DNA of 22,253 bases from an uncultured Dialister sp. (GCF_900541605.1 NZ_UQKJ01000023.1:1-22253); one strand, 5' to 3'. Shown: positions 7,664-14,971, numbered from the stretch's first letter. The notes: generated by a model not told the origin, from the letters alone. Program-made: numbers and translations.

Positions 7664-7681
7664 GTTTCATAATTATGAAAC
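7664..7681. promoter_or_regulatory. Perfect 18-bp palindrome, probable operator
   Basis: GTTTCATAATTATGAAAC is identical to its reverse complement over all 18 bases. It lies about 15 nt upstream of the flavin oxidoreductase ATG, next to the ribosome binding site and overlapping a possible minus-strand -10 (CATAAT). The size and symmetry fit a dimeric winged-helix repressor of the MarR type or a TetR-type protein. It is not a hairpin terminator, having no T tract and no loop. Confidence 0.65.
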
Positions 7682-7697
7682 CATAAAATAAATACGT

Positions 7698-7726
7698 TTG
7701 ACAAATGCTTAGACTTAATATATTCT
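7698..7726 (+). promoter_or_regulatory. Upstream plus-strand promoter candidate (towards fapR)
   Basis: TTGACA at 7698-7703 is a perfect -35. It is followed by 17 nt and TATTCT at 7721-7726 as the -10. A transcript starting here would carry a leader of about 260 nt before fapR, containing the dyad at 7776-7800. Confidence 0.55.
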
Positions 7727-7775
7727 GTATTTACTGTAGTTTATTCTATCAAGATGGATAAGTCAATGGAGAAAA

Positions 7776-7800
7776 TGATAAATAATTTTAGTATTTATCA
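7776..7800. repeat. Perfect 9-bp dyad with 7-nt centre
   Basis: TGATAAATA (7776-7784) and TATTTATCA (7792-7800) are exact reverse complements around ATTTTAG. It is AT-rich and lacks a T tract, so it reads as an operator or leader hairpin and not a terminator. It lies about 45 nt downstream of the predicted start of the upstream promoter. Confidence 0.45.
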
Positions 7801-7940
7801 AACGAAATATCTAAATAGTATGTAATAGGTAACCGCTTATCTGAATGTAGAAAGAAAAACAAAGACCTGCCTGTTTTCGTTCCATCTGCTGGTAACTAGG
7901 CAAGAATATTTCAGGCCGTAAGTTTATTCCGATAATATTT

Positions 7941-7974
7941 TTGACGTGAAATACTTGCATCGTTATGGTATAGT
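7941..7974 (+). promoter_or_regulatory. fapR-proximal promoter
   Basis: TTGACG (7941-7946) is followed after 17 nt by TATGGT (7964-7969). An overlapping extended -10, TGGTATAGT, ends at 7974. Either choice places transcription start near 7976-7982, immediately before the AGGTGAT ribosome binding site. This means the frame cannot begin at the GTG at 7986 on this transcript. Confidence 0.55.
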
Positions 7975-7994
7975 ATTAGCAGTAGGTGATAAAA

Positions 7995-8558
7995 GTGACT
8001 GAGAAATGTAAAATGGACAAAAATAAGAGACGGGAAGCCATACAGAGTTTACTTCGCCAAAATCCATGTCTGACAGATGGGGATCTGGCAGACCATTTCT
8101 CTGTTTCCCAGGCTACAATCCGCCTTGATCGACAGGCTCTGGGCATTCCTCAAATGAGAGAGAGAATGGAACATCTCGTCATAGCCCAGCCATCGGAGGC
8201 CAGGGAAGGTATCCGTATCCTGGACCTGGATGTGGGGGATAAGGGCGTTGGGCTTTTTAAAACTGATGAAACAATGACCGATAGCGCCGGTATGGTGCCT
8301 GCAGAAAAACTGTATGGAGCGGCAGCTGATTTCGCAGAGTCCCTGGCGGGGGTTCCTTTTGCATCTACCCAGGTGGGAAATATAAAATATAAAGTTCCCG
8401 TGGTACCTGGTACACTTCTGATTGTAAAAGGCCGTATCGTACTGATGCGGGGAAACAAGAAACATATTTACATCAGTTTCTTTGCCGGAGACCAGGAGGT
8501 TTACAGGGCAAAGTTCATTATGGAGATTTTGAATCGGACGGAGGCGTCCCATGGATAA
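7995..8558 (+). CDS. fapR: FapR, malonyl-CoA-responsive repressor of lipid synthesis
   Basis: FapR represses fatty-acid and phospholipid genes and is released by malonyl-CoA. The predicted 187-aa protein equals the usual length (188 aa in Bacillus subtilis). It has an N-terminal helix-turn-helix (about 27-50, ending in TIRLDR followed by QALGIPQMRER, very like B. subtilis TIRLDRLELSIPELRER). A hotdog-fold ligand domain covers about 72-180. The GTG at 7995 is chosen because AGGTGAT precedes it at a good distance. The GTG at 7986 lies at the predicted transcription start and the ATG at 8013 has only a weak site. By eye the ligand domain lacks the Arg of the B. subtilis ARGHH motif: here the aligned residues read VPAEK (Pro102). 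It overlaps plsX by 8 nt, the usual partner of FapR, and heads the fab cluster. Confidence 0.9.
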   Translation: MTEKCKMDKNKRREAIQSLLRQNPCLTDGDLADHFSVSQATIRLDRQALGIPQMRERMEHLVIAQPSEAREGIRILDLDVGDKGVGLFKTDETMTDSAGMVPAEKLYGAAADFAESLAGVPFASTQVGNIKYKVPVVPGTLLIVKGRIVLMRGNKKHIYISFFAGDQEVYRAKFIMEILNRTEASHG

Positions 8559-9588
8559 AATTGCTGTAGACGCAATGGGCGGAGATTTTGCGCCGCTGGA
8601 AATTGTGCTGGGAGCACTGCAGGCTGTACGGGAATATAAAATACCCGTGGTTCTTGTGGGGGATGAGGAAAGAATTTCCAAAATCCTGAGGGAACATCAT
8701 GAAGAGTCCAATCCTCTGGTGGAAATTCATCATGCGTCCCAGGTCATTGAAATGGGGGAACATCCGGGAATGGCATTCCGGAAGAAAAAGGATGCCTCCA
8801 TCTCAGTAGGAGCTCGTCTTGTAAAAAATGGTACCTGCGGCGCCCTGGTGGCACCCGGGTCCACGGGAGCAGCTGTAACTGCGGGACTTCTTGGAATTGG
8901 CCGTATTAAAGGCATCGAGCGCCCGGCTATATTGACACCGATACCTAATGAAAAAGGCGGGTATACATATCTGATAGATTCCGGCGCCAGTGCCCAGCCA
9001 AAGATGGAAACCTATGTGCAGAATGCACTGCTTGGTTATATTTATGCGAAGAAAGTGGCCGGCATAGATTCTCCTCGTGTTGGCCTTCTGAATATTGGTG
9101 CGGAAAGTGCGAAAGGTAGCCCTCTGGTGGCGGAAGCCAATGGGGTACTGAGCCGTCAGAACATCATCCCCTTTGCAGGCAATGCAGAGGGACGAGATGT
9201 GATGACCGGAGATTTTGACGTCATTGTGACTGATGGATTTACGGGCAATGTGGTACTTAAATTTGGCGAAGGGGCAGGGAAACTGATTGCTTCGCTCCTG
9301 AAAGAGGCAGTCATGCAAGGAGGCCTTCGGGCTAAACTGGGGGGACTTCTTTTGAAGCCGGCCCTGAAGAAATATGTGGCAAAACGGTTGGATTATGCAG
9401 AATATGGCGGTGCCCCGCTCCTGGGTATCAGGGGTGTTCTGCTGATCTGCCACGGCGCTTCAAAGGCAAAGGCCATTAAGAATGCTATTCGTATGGCTAG
9501 GGATGTATGTAATGAACATCTGGACCAGGTTGTTACAGAAGCCCTGACCCAGATGAAAAATGAAGAAATGCAGGGCAGTGCCGATTGA
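8551..9588 (+). CDS. plsX: Phosphate acyltransferase PlsX
   Basis: PlsX converts acyl-ACP to acyl-phosphate, which PlsY uses to acylate glycerol-3-phosphate; this starts phospholipid synthesis. The 345-residue protein has the N-terminal VDAMGGDFAP, VLVGDE, VAPGSTGA, the GLLNIGAE block, FAGNAEGRD and DVIVTDGFTGNVVLK, all typical of the family. GGAGG lies 7 nt before the ATG at 8551, inside the end of fapR, so the two are translationally coupled. Length is near the usual 330-345. Confidence 0.97.
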   Translation: MDKIAVDAMGGDFAPLEIVLGALQAVREYKIPVVLVGDEERISKILREHHEESNPLVEIHHASQVIEMGEHPGMAFRKKKDASISVGARLVKNGTCGALVAPGSTGAAVTAGLLGIGRIKGIERPAILTPIPNEKGGYTYLIDSGASAQPKMETYVQNALLGYIYAKKVAGIDSPRVGLLNIGAESAKGSPLVAEANGVLSRQNIIPFAGNAEGRDVMTGDFDVIVTDGFTGNVVLKFGEGAGKLIASLLKEAVMQGGLRAKLGGLLLKPALKKYVAKRLDYAEYGGAPLLGIRGVLLICHGASKAKAIKNAIRMARDVCNEHLDQVVTEALTQMKNEEMQGSAD

Positions 9589-9626
9589 ATCGGTACTTCT
9601 GCTCCTTTCAGGGAAAGGATTATTTG

Positions 9627-10622
9627 ATGATGAATGATATACGTTCAGCCGGCATTCTGGGAACCGGCCATTATGCACCGGAAAAGATACTGACCAATGC
9701 GGATCTGGAAAAAATGGTAGACACTTCCGATGAATGGATTCGTACTCGGACAGGCATTGAAACAAGGCATATTGCTGCCCAATCTGAAAACACATCGGAC
9801 CTTTGCATCAAGGCAGCCCAAAAAGCGATGGAAGCATCAGGGCTTACACCGGATGATATTGATTTCGTCCTGGTAGCTACGGCATCCCCGGATTATGTAG
9901 TGCCTTCTACTGCTTGTCTTGTACAGGATAAACTGGGATGCACCCATGCCGGGGCCATGGATATTTCTGCCGGCTGCTCCGGCTATATTTATGCAACGGC
10001 CCTTGCTTCGAACCTGGTAAAGGCAGGTATGTACAAACATATCCTGATTGTGGGGGCAGAAATTCTGTCCCGCCTGGTGAACTGGCATGACCGTTCTACC
10101 TGTATCCTCTTTGGTGATGGTGCAGGAGCTGCGGTTATTGGGGAAGTGCCAGAGGGATATGGTCTTCTGGCTTCTGACCTGAGATCCGATGGAAGTCTTG
10201 GCAAGATACTGGATATACCGGCCAGCGGTGTAGCAGAACCGGTGACACACCGGGCTATTGATTCGGGCCGTATCTATATACATATGGAAGGACCAGAAGT
10301 GTTCAAGGCAGCGGTACGCCATATGGATGCCACAACTCTGAAAACACTGGATAAGGCTGGCCTGAAAAAAGAGGATATCGATATGTTTATTGCCCATCAG
10401 GCGAATAACCGTATTATCCAGGCCATTGCCAAGCGTCTTGGACTTCCACCGGACAAAATGTGGGTAAATGTAAACCGTTTCGGTAATACATCCGCTGCGT
10501 CTGTAGGGATTGCTTTGGACGAGGCCGTACGGGCAGGTAAAGTTCACCATGGCGACATTGTGGTACTTACCGGATTTGGTGCGGGCCTTACCTGGGGCTG
10601 CGACATCATGCGCTGGATGTGA
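9627..10622 (+). CDS. fabH: 3-oxoacyl-ACP synthase III (FabH)
   Basis: FabH condenses acetyl-CoA or a branched acyl-CoA with malonyl-ACP to start fatty-acid chains. Numbered from 9627 (331 aa), the catalytic triad is visible: Cys117 in SAGCSGY, His257 in IAHQANNR and Asn287 in GNTSAAS. SDEWIRTRTGI (34-44) is the conserved CoA-binding region. An in-frame ATG exists at 9585, but AAAGGA at 9614-9619 serves the ATG at 9627 (7-nt spacing). The extra 14 residues encoded upstream are not like FabH. It follows plsX by 38 nt. The next 100 nt to fabD have no clear terminator. Confidence 0.96.
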   Translation: MMNDIRSAGILGTGHYAPEKILTNADLEKMVDTSDEWIRTRTGIETRHIAAQSENTSDLCIKAAQKAMEASGLTPDDIDFVLVATASPDYVVPSTACLVQDKLGCTHAGAMDISAGCSGYIYATALASNLVKAGMYKHILIVGAEILSRLVNWHDRSTCILFGDGAGAAVIGEVPEGYGLLASDLRSDGSLGKILDIPASGVAEPVTHRAIDSGRIYIHMEGPEVFKAAVRHMDATTLKTLDKAGLKKEDIDMFIAHQANNRIIQAIAKRLGLPPDKMWVNVNRFGNTSAASVGIALDEAVRAGKVHHGDIVVLTGFGAGLTWGCDIMRWM

Positions 10623-10722
10623 GTGGAGGAAAAGATAGCCTGCGGCCTTTTTAGAAGCTTTCTATTCCTTTCATTCGTAATAATACGATCTATACCATTT
10701 TTCTTATTCATGAGGTGATACA

Positions 10723-11661
10723 ATGAAACTTGCATTTCTTTTTCCCGGACAGGGATCCCAGAAAGTGGGAATGGTTCATGATCTTTACGAAAAATATGAT
10801 TCCGTAAAGAAACTGGTTGAAGAAGCAGATGATACGCTGGGCTTTTCTATTTCTAAAATGATGTTTGAAGGACCTGATTCCGAACTGATGAAGACGGAAT
10901 TTACCCAGCCCGCTATTCTGACTGCCAGTGTGGCTGTATGGCAGGTGCTGAAAGAAAAGGGAATCGAGCCGGATATTGCTGCCGGCCACAGCCTGGGCGA
11001 ATATTCCGCACTGGTAGCGGCTGGAGCCCTCTCTTTTGCTGATGCAGTGAAGACAGTCCATCTCCGTGGCCGTTTTATGCAGGAAGCAGTACCCCTTGGA
11101 GAAGGCGGTATGGCTGCAGTTATCGGATTGAAACCGGAAAAGATTGTGGAAGTCTGCAAGCCCGTTTCTACGGACAGCGAACCGGTGCAGGCTGTAAATT
11201 TCAACTGCCCGGGACAGGTAGTTATTGCCGGAGCTACAAAAGCTGTGGAAAAGGCCTGTGATGCGTTGAAGGCAGCAGGTGCCCGCCGTGCAATTATGCT
11301 GAAAGTCAGTGCGCCTTTCCATTCCACACTCATGGAACCGGCTGCTAAACGTCTGAAGGAAGTACTGGATTCCATTACTATCCATGATACCTATATCCCG
11401 GTGGTGGCTAATGTGAATGCGAAGGAAGAAACAAAGGCAGAGGATATTCGCAGGAATCTGGTGGACCAGGCTGCCCATCCGGTACATTGGGAAGAATCTG
11501 TCCGTAACATGATCGCCGGCGGTGTTGATTACACTGTAGAAGCCGGTCCGGGAACTGTGCTTTCCGGATTCATGAGAAAGATTGACCGTTCCATTCCCTG
11601 CCATCATGCAGAAGATGTGGCAACGGTGGATGAGACAGCAGCAGCTCTGAAAGGAGAATAA
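10723..11661 (+). CDS. fabD: Malonyl-CoA:ACP transacylase
   Basis: FabD moves malonyl from CoA to the phosphopantetheine of ACP. The 312-residue protein shows FPGQGSQ (7-13), the nucleophile Ser90 in GHSLGEYSAL, the malonyl-carboxylate Arg in HLRGRFMQ (about 113-120), NCPGQVVI and the catalytic His200 in APFHSTLM. GAGGTGAT precedes the ATG. The 100-nt gap from fabH includes a small inverted repeat, TCGTA-ATAA-TACGA, at 10675-10688 and only weak promoter-like boxes, so readthrough from upstream is likely. Confidence 0.97.
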   Translation: MKLAFLFPGQGSQKVGMVHDLYEKYDSVKKLVEEADDTLGFSISKMMFEGPDSELMKTEFTQPAILTASVAVWQVLKEKGIEPDIAAGHSLGEYSALVAAGALSFADAVKTVHLRGRFMQEAVPLGEGGMAAVIGLKPEKIVEVCKPVSTDSEPVQAVNFNCPGQVVIAGATKAVEKACDALKAAGARRAIMLKVSAPFHSTLMEPAAKRLKEVLDSITIHDTYIPVVANVNAKEETKAEDIRRNLVDQAAHPVHWEESVRNMIAGGVDYTVEAGPGTVLSGFMRKIDRSIPCHHAEDVATVDETAAALKGE

Positions 11662-11664
11662 TCC

Positions 11665-12408
11665 ATGGAAAACGTTGAAAAATCTGCACTTGTTACCGGA
11701 GCATCCCGGGGAATCGGAAGGGCTATTGCCATTGCCCTGGCATCCAGGGGATACTGCGTAGCGTTAAACTATGCCGGCAGCCGGGAAGCGGCGGAAAAGG
11801 TAAAAGAAGAGATTGAAGCTGCCGGAGGAAGGGCATTTACCCTGCAGGGGGATGTGTCCAAAAGTGAAGATGTGGACCGTATTTTCAAAACGGTTAAAGA
11901 AGAGTTTGGTGGTCTGGATGTTCTCGTAAATAATGCCGGGATTAACCGGGACGCCCTACTGATTCGTATGAAGGAAGAAAATTGGGATGACGTGATTGCC
12001 ACAGACCTGAAAAGCGATTTTTTGACGATCAAAGCGGCTGCGCCGATTATGATGAGAAAACGGAAGGGATCTATTATTAATATTTCTTCCGTAGTAGGGC
12101 TCATGGGCAATATTGGACAGGCAAACTATGCCGCTGCCAAAGCAGGAGTCATTGGATTGACCAAAGCCTGTGCAAAGGAACTGGCAGCCCGCCATATCCG
12201 GGTGAATGCAGTAGCTCCAGGGTTCATTGAGACCGCTATGACCGATGGTATTCCGGAAAAAATCAGAGAAGGCATGATTGCTTCTATTCCTCTGGGCCGC
12301 ATGGGGCAGCCGGAAGATATAGCCAAAGCTGTCTGCTTCCTGGCTTCCGATGATGCCGTCTATATCACCGGGCAAGTCCTTGTCGTAGATGGTGGCCTCG
12401 TGATGTAA
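11665..12408 (+). CDS. fabG: 3-oxoacyl-ACP reductase FabG
   Basis: FabG uses NADPH to reduce 3-ketoacyl-ACP in each elongation round. The 247-residue short-chain dehydrogenase has TGASRGIGRA (11-20), NNAG (89-92), Ser142 in NISSVVG, Tyr155 and Lys159 in YAAAK, and a VDGGLVM C-terminus. The Asn of the usual Asn-Ser-Tyr-Lys tetrad appears to be Asp114 (ATDLKSDF where Escherichia coli has ETNLSSVF). AAAGGAG, inside the end of fabD, is 8 nt upstream of the ATG, and the genes are 3 nt apart. After it a 128-nt gap contains the acpP promoter and a small CAGGC-GGAT-GCCTG hairpin at 12435-12448. Confidence 0.96.
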   Translation: MENVEKSALVTGASRGIGRAIAIALASRGYCVALNYAGSREAAEKVKEEIEAAGGRAFTLQGDVSKSEDVDRIFKTVKEEFGGLDVLVNNAGINRDALLIRMKEENWDDVIATDLKSDFLTIKAAAPIMMRKRKGSIINISSVVGLMGNIGQANYAAAKAGVIGLTKACAKELAARHIRVNAVAPGFIETAMTDGIPEKIREGMIASIPLGRMGQPEDIAKAVCFLASDDAVYITGQVLVVDGGLVM

Positions 12409-12467
12409 AGTCCCTGGGAGGCTTTTTCCGCAATCAGGCGGATGCCTGTTAAAATTTTCAAAAACAG

Positions 12468-12496
12468 GTGACAACCTCCCGTGGTTGTAATATAAT
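12468..12496 (+). promoter_or_regulatory. acpP promoter with a dyad between the boxes
   Basis: GTGACA (12468-12473, five of six consensus bases) is followed by 17 nt and a perfect TATAAT (12491-12496). Predicted start is near 12503, giving a leader of about 35 nt. An inverted repeat ACAACC-TCCCGT-GGTTGT occupies 12471-12488, overlapping the -35 and filling most of the spacer, where a repressor dimer could bind. Confidence 0.8.
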
Positions 12497-12536
12497 CAGA
12501 AAGGTACTATTTTCAATGAAAGGTGGTGAAATCATA

Positions 12537-12770
12537 ATGAGCACTTTTGACAGAGTAAAGAAAATCGTTGTTGACCAGCTCGGCGTAAACGAAGCTGATG
12601 TAACCATCGATTCTACTTTCATTGACGACCTGGGCGCTGATTCCCTCGATATCGTTGAACTGATCATGGCATTTGAAGAAGAATTCGATATCGAAATTCC
12701 GGACGATGCTGCAGAAAAGATCAAGACAGTAAAGAACGCTGTAGACTATATCGACAGCCAGATTCAGTAA
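12537..12770 (+). CDS. acpP: Acyl carrier protein
   Basis: AcpP carries all intermediates of fatty-acid synthesis on a phosphopantetheine arm. The 77-residue acidic protein has the attachment site Ser36 in GADSLDIVEL, followed by the recognition helix and PDDAAEKI. The frame is open upstream, but AAAGGTGGTGA directly before the ATG at 12537, and family length, fix this start. It has its own strong promoter and is followed by hairpins ending in a terminator. This would allow high expression relative to neighbouring genes, as expected for an abundant protein. Confidence 0.98.
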   Translation: MSTFDRVKKIVVDQLGVNEADVTIDSTFIDDLGADSLDIVELIMAFEEEFDIEIPDDAAEKIKTVKNAVDYIDSQIQ

Positions 12771-12782
12771 TACAGGAATTTG

Positions 12783-12833
12783 TCATACTCATAATGGAAG
12801 CCGGGGAACCTGTTCCCCGGCAAACCAGTATGA
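12783..12833 (+). other. Long nested RNA stem between acpP and fabF
   Basis: GCCGGGGAAC (12800-12809) and GTTCCCCGGC (12812-12821) form a perfect 10-bp GC-rich stem around CT. An outer TCATACT (12783-12789) pairs with AGTATGA (12827-12833). A third small stem, GGGG-AAAATG-CCCC, follows at 12836-12849. There is no T tract after the first stem, so it may be a 3'-end stabiliser or an RNase III site and not a terminator. Confidence 0.7.
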
Positions 12834-12849
12834 TAGGGGAAAATGCCCC

Positions 12850-12883
12850 AAAAAAGAGGGTGACCGGTGTTGCCCGTTTTTTT
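12850..12883 (+). terminator. Intra-operon terminator after acpP
   Basis: GGGTGAC (12858-12864) pairs with GTTGCCC (12869-12875), including two G-U pairs, around a 4-nt CGGT loop. Six A precede it and GTTTTTTT follows. This fits a Rho-independent terminator of moderate strength. It lies between acpP and fabF, so fabF-rnc must rely on readthrough or a weak promoter in 12884-12930 that I cannot define. Confidence 0.7.
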
Positions 12884-12946
12884 GAGGTCTTATCCCTGTG
12901 CGCAGTTTTATTTTAACCAAGAACATTTATAGCGAGGTGCTCCTTA

Positions 12947-14194
12947 ATGGAAAAAAGAAGAGTTGTTATTACGGGTATGGGCGTTGTTTCTCCGGTTGGT
13001 ATCGGTACCGATGCATTCTGGGATGCCCTGATGGCCGGAAAATCCGGTGTTGGTCCCATTACTGAATTTGATGCGGAAGGATTTCCTGTCCGTATTGCTG
13101 GTGAAGTTAAAGATTTTGATGCCGTGAAATATGTGGGAGACAGGAAAGCTGTCCGTCACATGGACAGGAATGTGCAGTTTGCCGTAGCTGCAGCAAAGAT
13201 GGCTGTGGACGATGCAAAGCTGGATATGACAAAGGAAGATCCGAATCGTGTGGGTACCATTATCGGTACCGGCATCGGTGGTATTAATACCATGGAAGAA
13301 ACGGTTCACCGCATCGATATCAAGGGACCGACGAAGGTTAATCCCTTTGCAGTACCCATGATGATTGCAAACATGGCGGCAGGCCAGGTGTCCATTAATT
13401 TTGGCCTCATGGGACCGGTACTGGCAGATGTTACTGCCTGTGCTTCCGGTAACAATGCTATTGGCCGTGCTACACGGACCATCCAGTACGGCGATGCGGA
13501 CGTCATGTTTGCCGGTGGTACAGAAGCGGCAGTAGCCAAGACTCCTATGGCCGGATTTGCAGCTATGAAAGCTCTCTCTTCCCGGGACTGCCCGCCGGAA
13601 GAAGCATCCTGCCCCTTTGATGTAAGAAGAGATGGATTCGTTCTTGGTGAAGGCAGCGGTGTCCTGATTCTGGAAGAACTGGAACATGCAAAGAAGAGAG
13701 GCGCCCATATTTATGCGGAAGTCATCGGCTATGGTTCCAATGGTGATGCATATCATATTACAGCTCCCCGTCCGGGTGGTGTCCTGGCTGCACGGTGCAT
13801 GCAGAAAGCTATCGATGATGCTGGTATTTCTCCGAATGACATCGACTATATCAATGCTCATGGTACTTCCACAGGGCTGAACGATAAAAATGAAACAAAA
13901 GCCATTAAAGATGTGCTCGGAAAACATGCCTATGATGTGGTCATTAACTCCACAAAATCAATGACTGGCCATCTCCTTGGCGCTGCCGGTGCTATCGAAG
14001 CGGTTGTCTGTGTCCTTTCCATTGAACATAACCGGGTACACCAGACTCTGAACCTGAAGACTCCGGATCCTGAATGCGACCTGGATTATGTACCGGAAGG
14101 ACCGCGGGATGTTAAGGTGGACGTAACCATGTCCAATGCCTTCGGATTCGGCGGACATAACGCCGTCGTCATCATGAGGCGCTATGAAGAATGA
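12947..14194 (+). CDS. fabF: 3-oxoacyl-ACP synthase II (FabF)
   Basis: FabF elongates acyl-ACP with malonyl-ACP. The 415-residue protein starts VVITGMGVVSPVG and has the active-site Cys165 in TACASGNN, His305 in NAHGTST, the Lys of NSTKSMTGH with His342, and NAFGFGGHN near the C-terminus. This is the Cys-His-His set of the KAS I/II class. GAGGTG lies about 7 nt before the ATG. The stop overlaps the rnc start as ATGA. Confidence 0.97.
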   Translation: MEKRRVVITGMGVVSPVGIGTDAFWDALMAGKSGVGPITEFDAEGFPVRIAGEVKDFDAVKYVGDRKAVRHMDRNVQFAVAAAKMAVDDAKLDMTKEDPNRVGTIIGTGIGGINTMEETVHRIDIKGPTKVNPFAVPMMIANMAAGQVSINFGLMGPVLADVTACASGNNAIGRATRTIQYGDADVMFAGGTEAAVAKTPMAGFAAMKALSSRDCPPEEASCPFDVRRDGFVLGEGSGVLILEELEHAKKRGAHIYAEVIGYGSNGDAYHITAPRPGGVLAARCMQKAIDDAGISPNDIDYINAHGTSTGLNDKNETKAIKDVLGKHAYDVVINSTKSMTGHLLGAAGAIEAVVCVLSIEHNRVHQTLNLKTPDPECDLDYVPEGPRDVKVDVTMSNAFGFGGHNAVVIMRRYEE

Positions 14195-14925
14195 GCCACG
14201 CTGAAACAAGACGGAAGGAGCGGCTTGAGGCTGTCCGGAAATTTGCAGAGGATAATGATATTCCCATGCAGAACATAGAGCTTCTGAATACCGCTCTTAC
14301 CCATACTTCCTATGCCAATGAGCATAAGGGAGAAGTGATTCATGACAATGAAAGACTGGAATTTCTTGGGGATGCCGTTCTTGATCTGGTGGTTGGGGAA
14401 TACCTTTTTCTCCGCTTTCCATCCTGGCCGGAGGGAAAGCTGACCCGGGCCAAAGCCAGTGCCGTGTGCAAGCCGGCCTGTGCAGAATGTGCCGCAAAGT
14501 TCCAGGTAGGAAAGTATATGCTCCTCGGAAAGGGAGAAGAAATGTCCGGTGGCCGGACAAGGATGTCTATTCTGGGCGATGCTTTCGAGTCCATTATTGG
14601 TGCTGTTTACCTGGATAACAACTATGAAGTGGCGGCCCGTTTTATTCTCGGACATCTTAAGAAATACCTTGATCTCATTGATGAAGGTAACTATGACCAT
14701 GACTATAAGACAGACCTTCAGGAACTGGTCCAGAAGCATGGGGATGTAGAAATCCGTTACAATGTTATTCACGATGAAGGGCCGGATCACGATAAGACCA
14801 TTTGGATGCAGATCACCATTAATGGCAGGGATTTCGGTACCGGTATCGGAAAAAATAAAAAAGAAGCAGCCCAGAGAGCTGCTAAGGAAGCTATCAGCCG
14901 CATCAGAAAAGGGACAGCTGTATAA
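14191..14925 (+). CDS. rnc: Ribonuclease III
   Basis: RNase III cleaves double-stranded RNA in rRNA precursors and structured mRNAs. The 244-residue protein has an N-terminal catalytic domain with NERLEFLGDAVLDL (Glu54, Glu57, Asp61) and GDAFESIIGAVYLD (Asp130, Glu133). A double-stranded RNA-binding domain follows at about 172-240, ending with KEAAQRAAKEAI. Its ATG overlaps the fabF stop, so translation is coupled. Firmicutes often place rnc after acpP; here fabF is inserted between them. A strong terminator follows. Confidence 0.97.
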   Translation: MSHAETRRKERLEAVRKFAEDNDIPMQNIELLNTALTHTSYANEHKGEVIHDNERLEFLGDAVLDLVVGEYLFLRFPSWPEGKLTRAKASAVCKPACAECAAKFQVGKYMLLGKGEEMSGGRTRMSILGDAFESIIGAVYLDNNYEVAARFILGHLKKYLDLIDEGNYDHDYKTDLQELVQKHGDVEIRYNVIHDEGPDHDKTIWMQITINGRDFGTGIGKNKKEAAQRAAKEAISRIRKGTAV

Positions 14926-14926
14926 G

Positions 14927-14971
14927 AAAAACAGTACCATGGGATAAAGAATCACCATGGTACTGTTTTTT
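14927..14971 (+). terminator. Rho-independent terminator after rnc
   Basis: AAAAACAGTACCATGG pairs perfectly with CCATGGTACTGTTTTT around a 12-nt loop and ends in a T run. It begins at the rnc stop codon and closes the fab-rnc cluster. Confidence 0.95.

Larger units (their letters stand above)
7649..7985. other. 337-bp AT-rich divergent intergenic region
   Basis: The region separates the minus-strand flavin oxidoreductase from fapR. It holds the 18-bp palindrome at 7664-7681, a consensus-like plus-strand promoter at 7698-7726, a dyad at 7776-7800 and the fapR-proximal promoter at 7941-7974. It also has short complementary segments able to form alternative hairpins: TGCCT 7869-7873 with AGGCA 7899-7903, or GCCTG 7870-7874 with CAGGC 7913-7917. 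The longest small frame I noticed, a 23-codon ATG frame at 7754, has no ribosome binding site. I see no RNA gene of known type. CTGCTGGTAACTAGGCAAGA and the two bases after it (7887-7908) share only 13 of 22 positions with the FapR operator consensus I remember. Confidence 0.7.

Noticed and set aside
7754..7825. Small ATG frame of 23 codons in the fapR upstream region
   Set aside because: No ribosome binding site, and its sequence includes the dyad, which better explains the conserved-looking pattern.
7887..7908. FapR operator-like sequence upstream of fapR
   Set aside because: Only 13 of 22 positions agree with the consensus as I recall it, and the symmetric half is missing. It is too weak to annotate.
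10623..10722. Possible terminator (GCC-TGC-GGC then TTTTT) and promoter between fabH and fabD
   Set aside because: The stem has only three pairs and the promoter boxes are poor (CTTTCA, TATACC). The small TCGTA-ATAA-TACGA repeat has no clear role.
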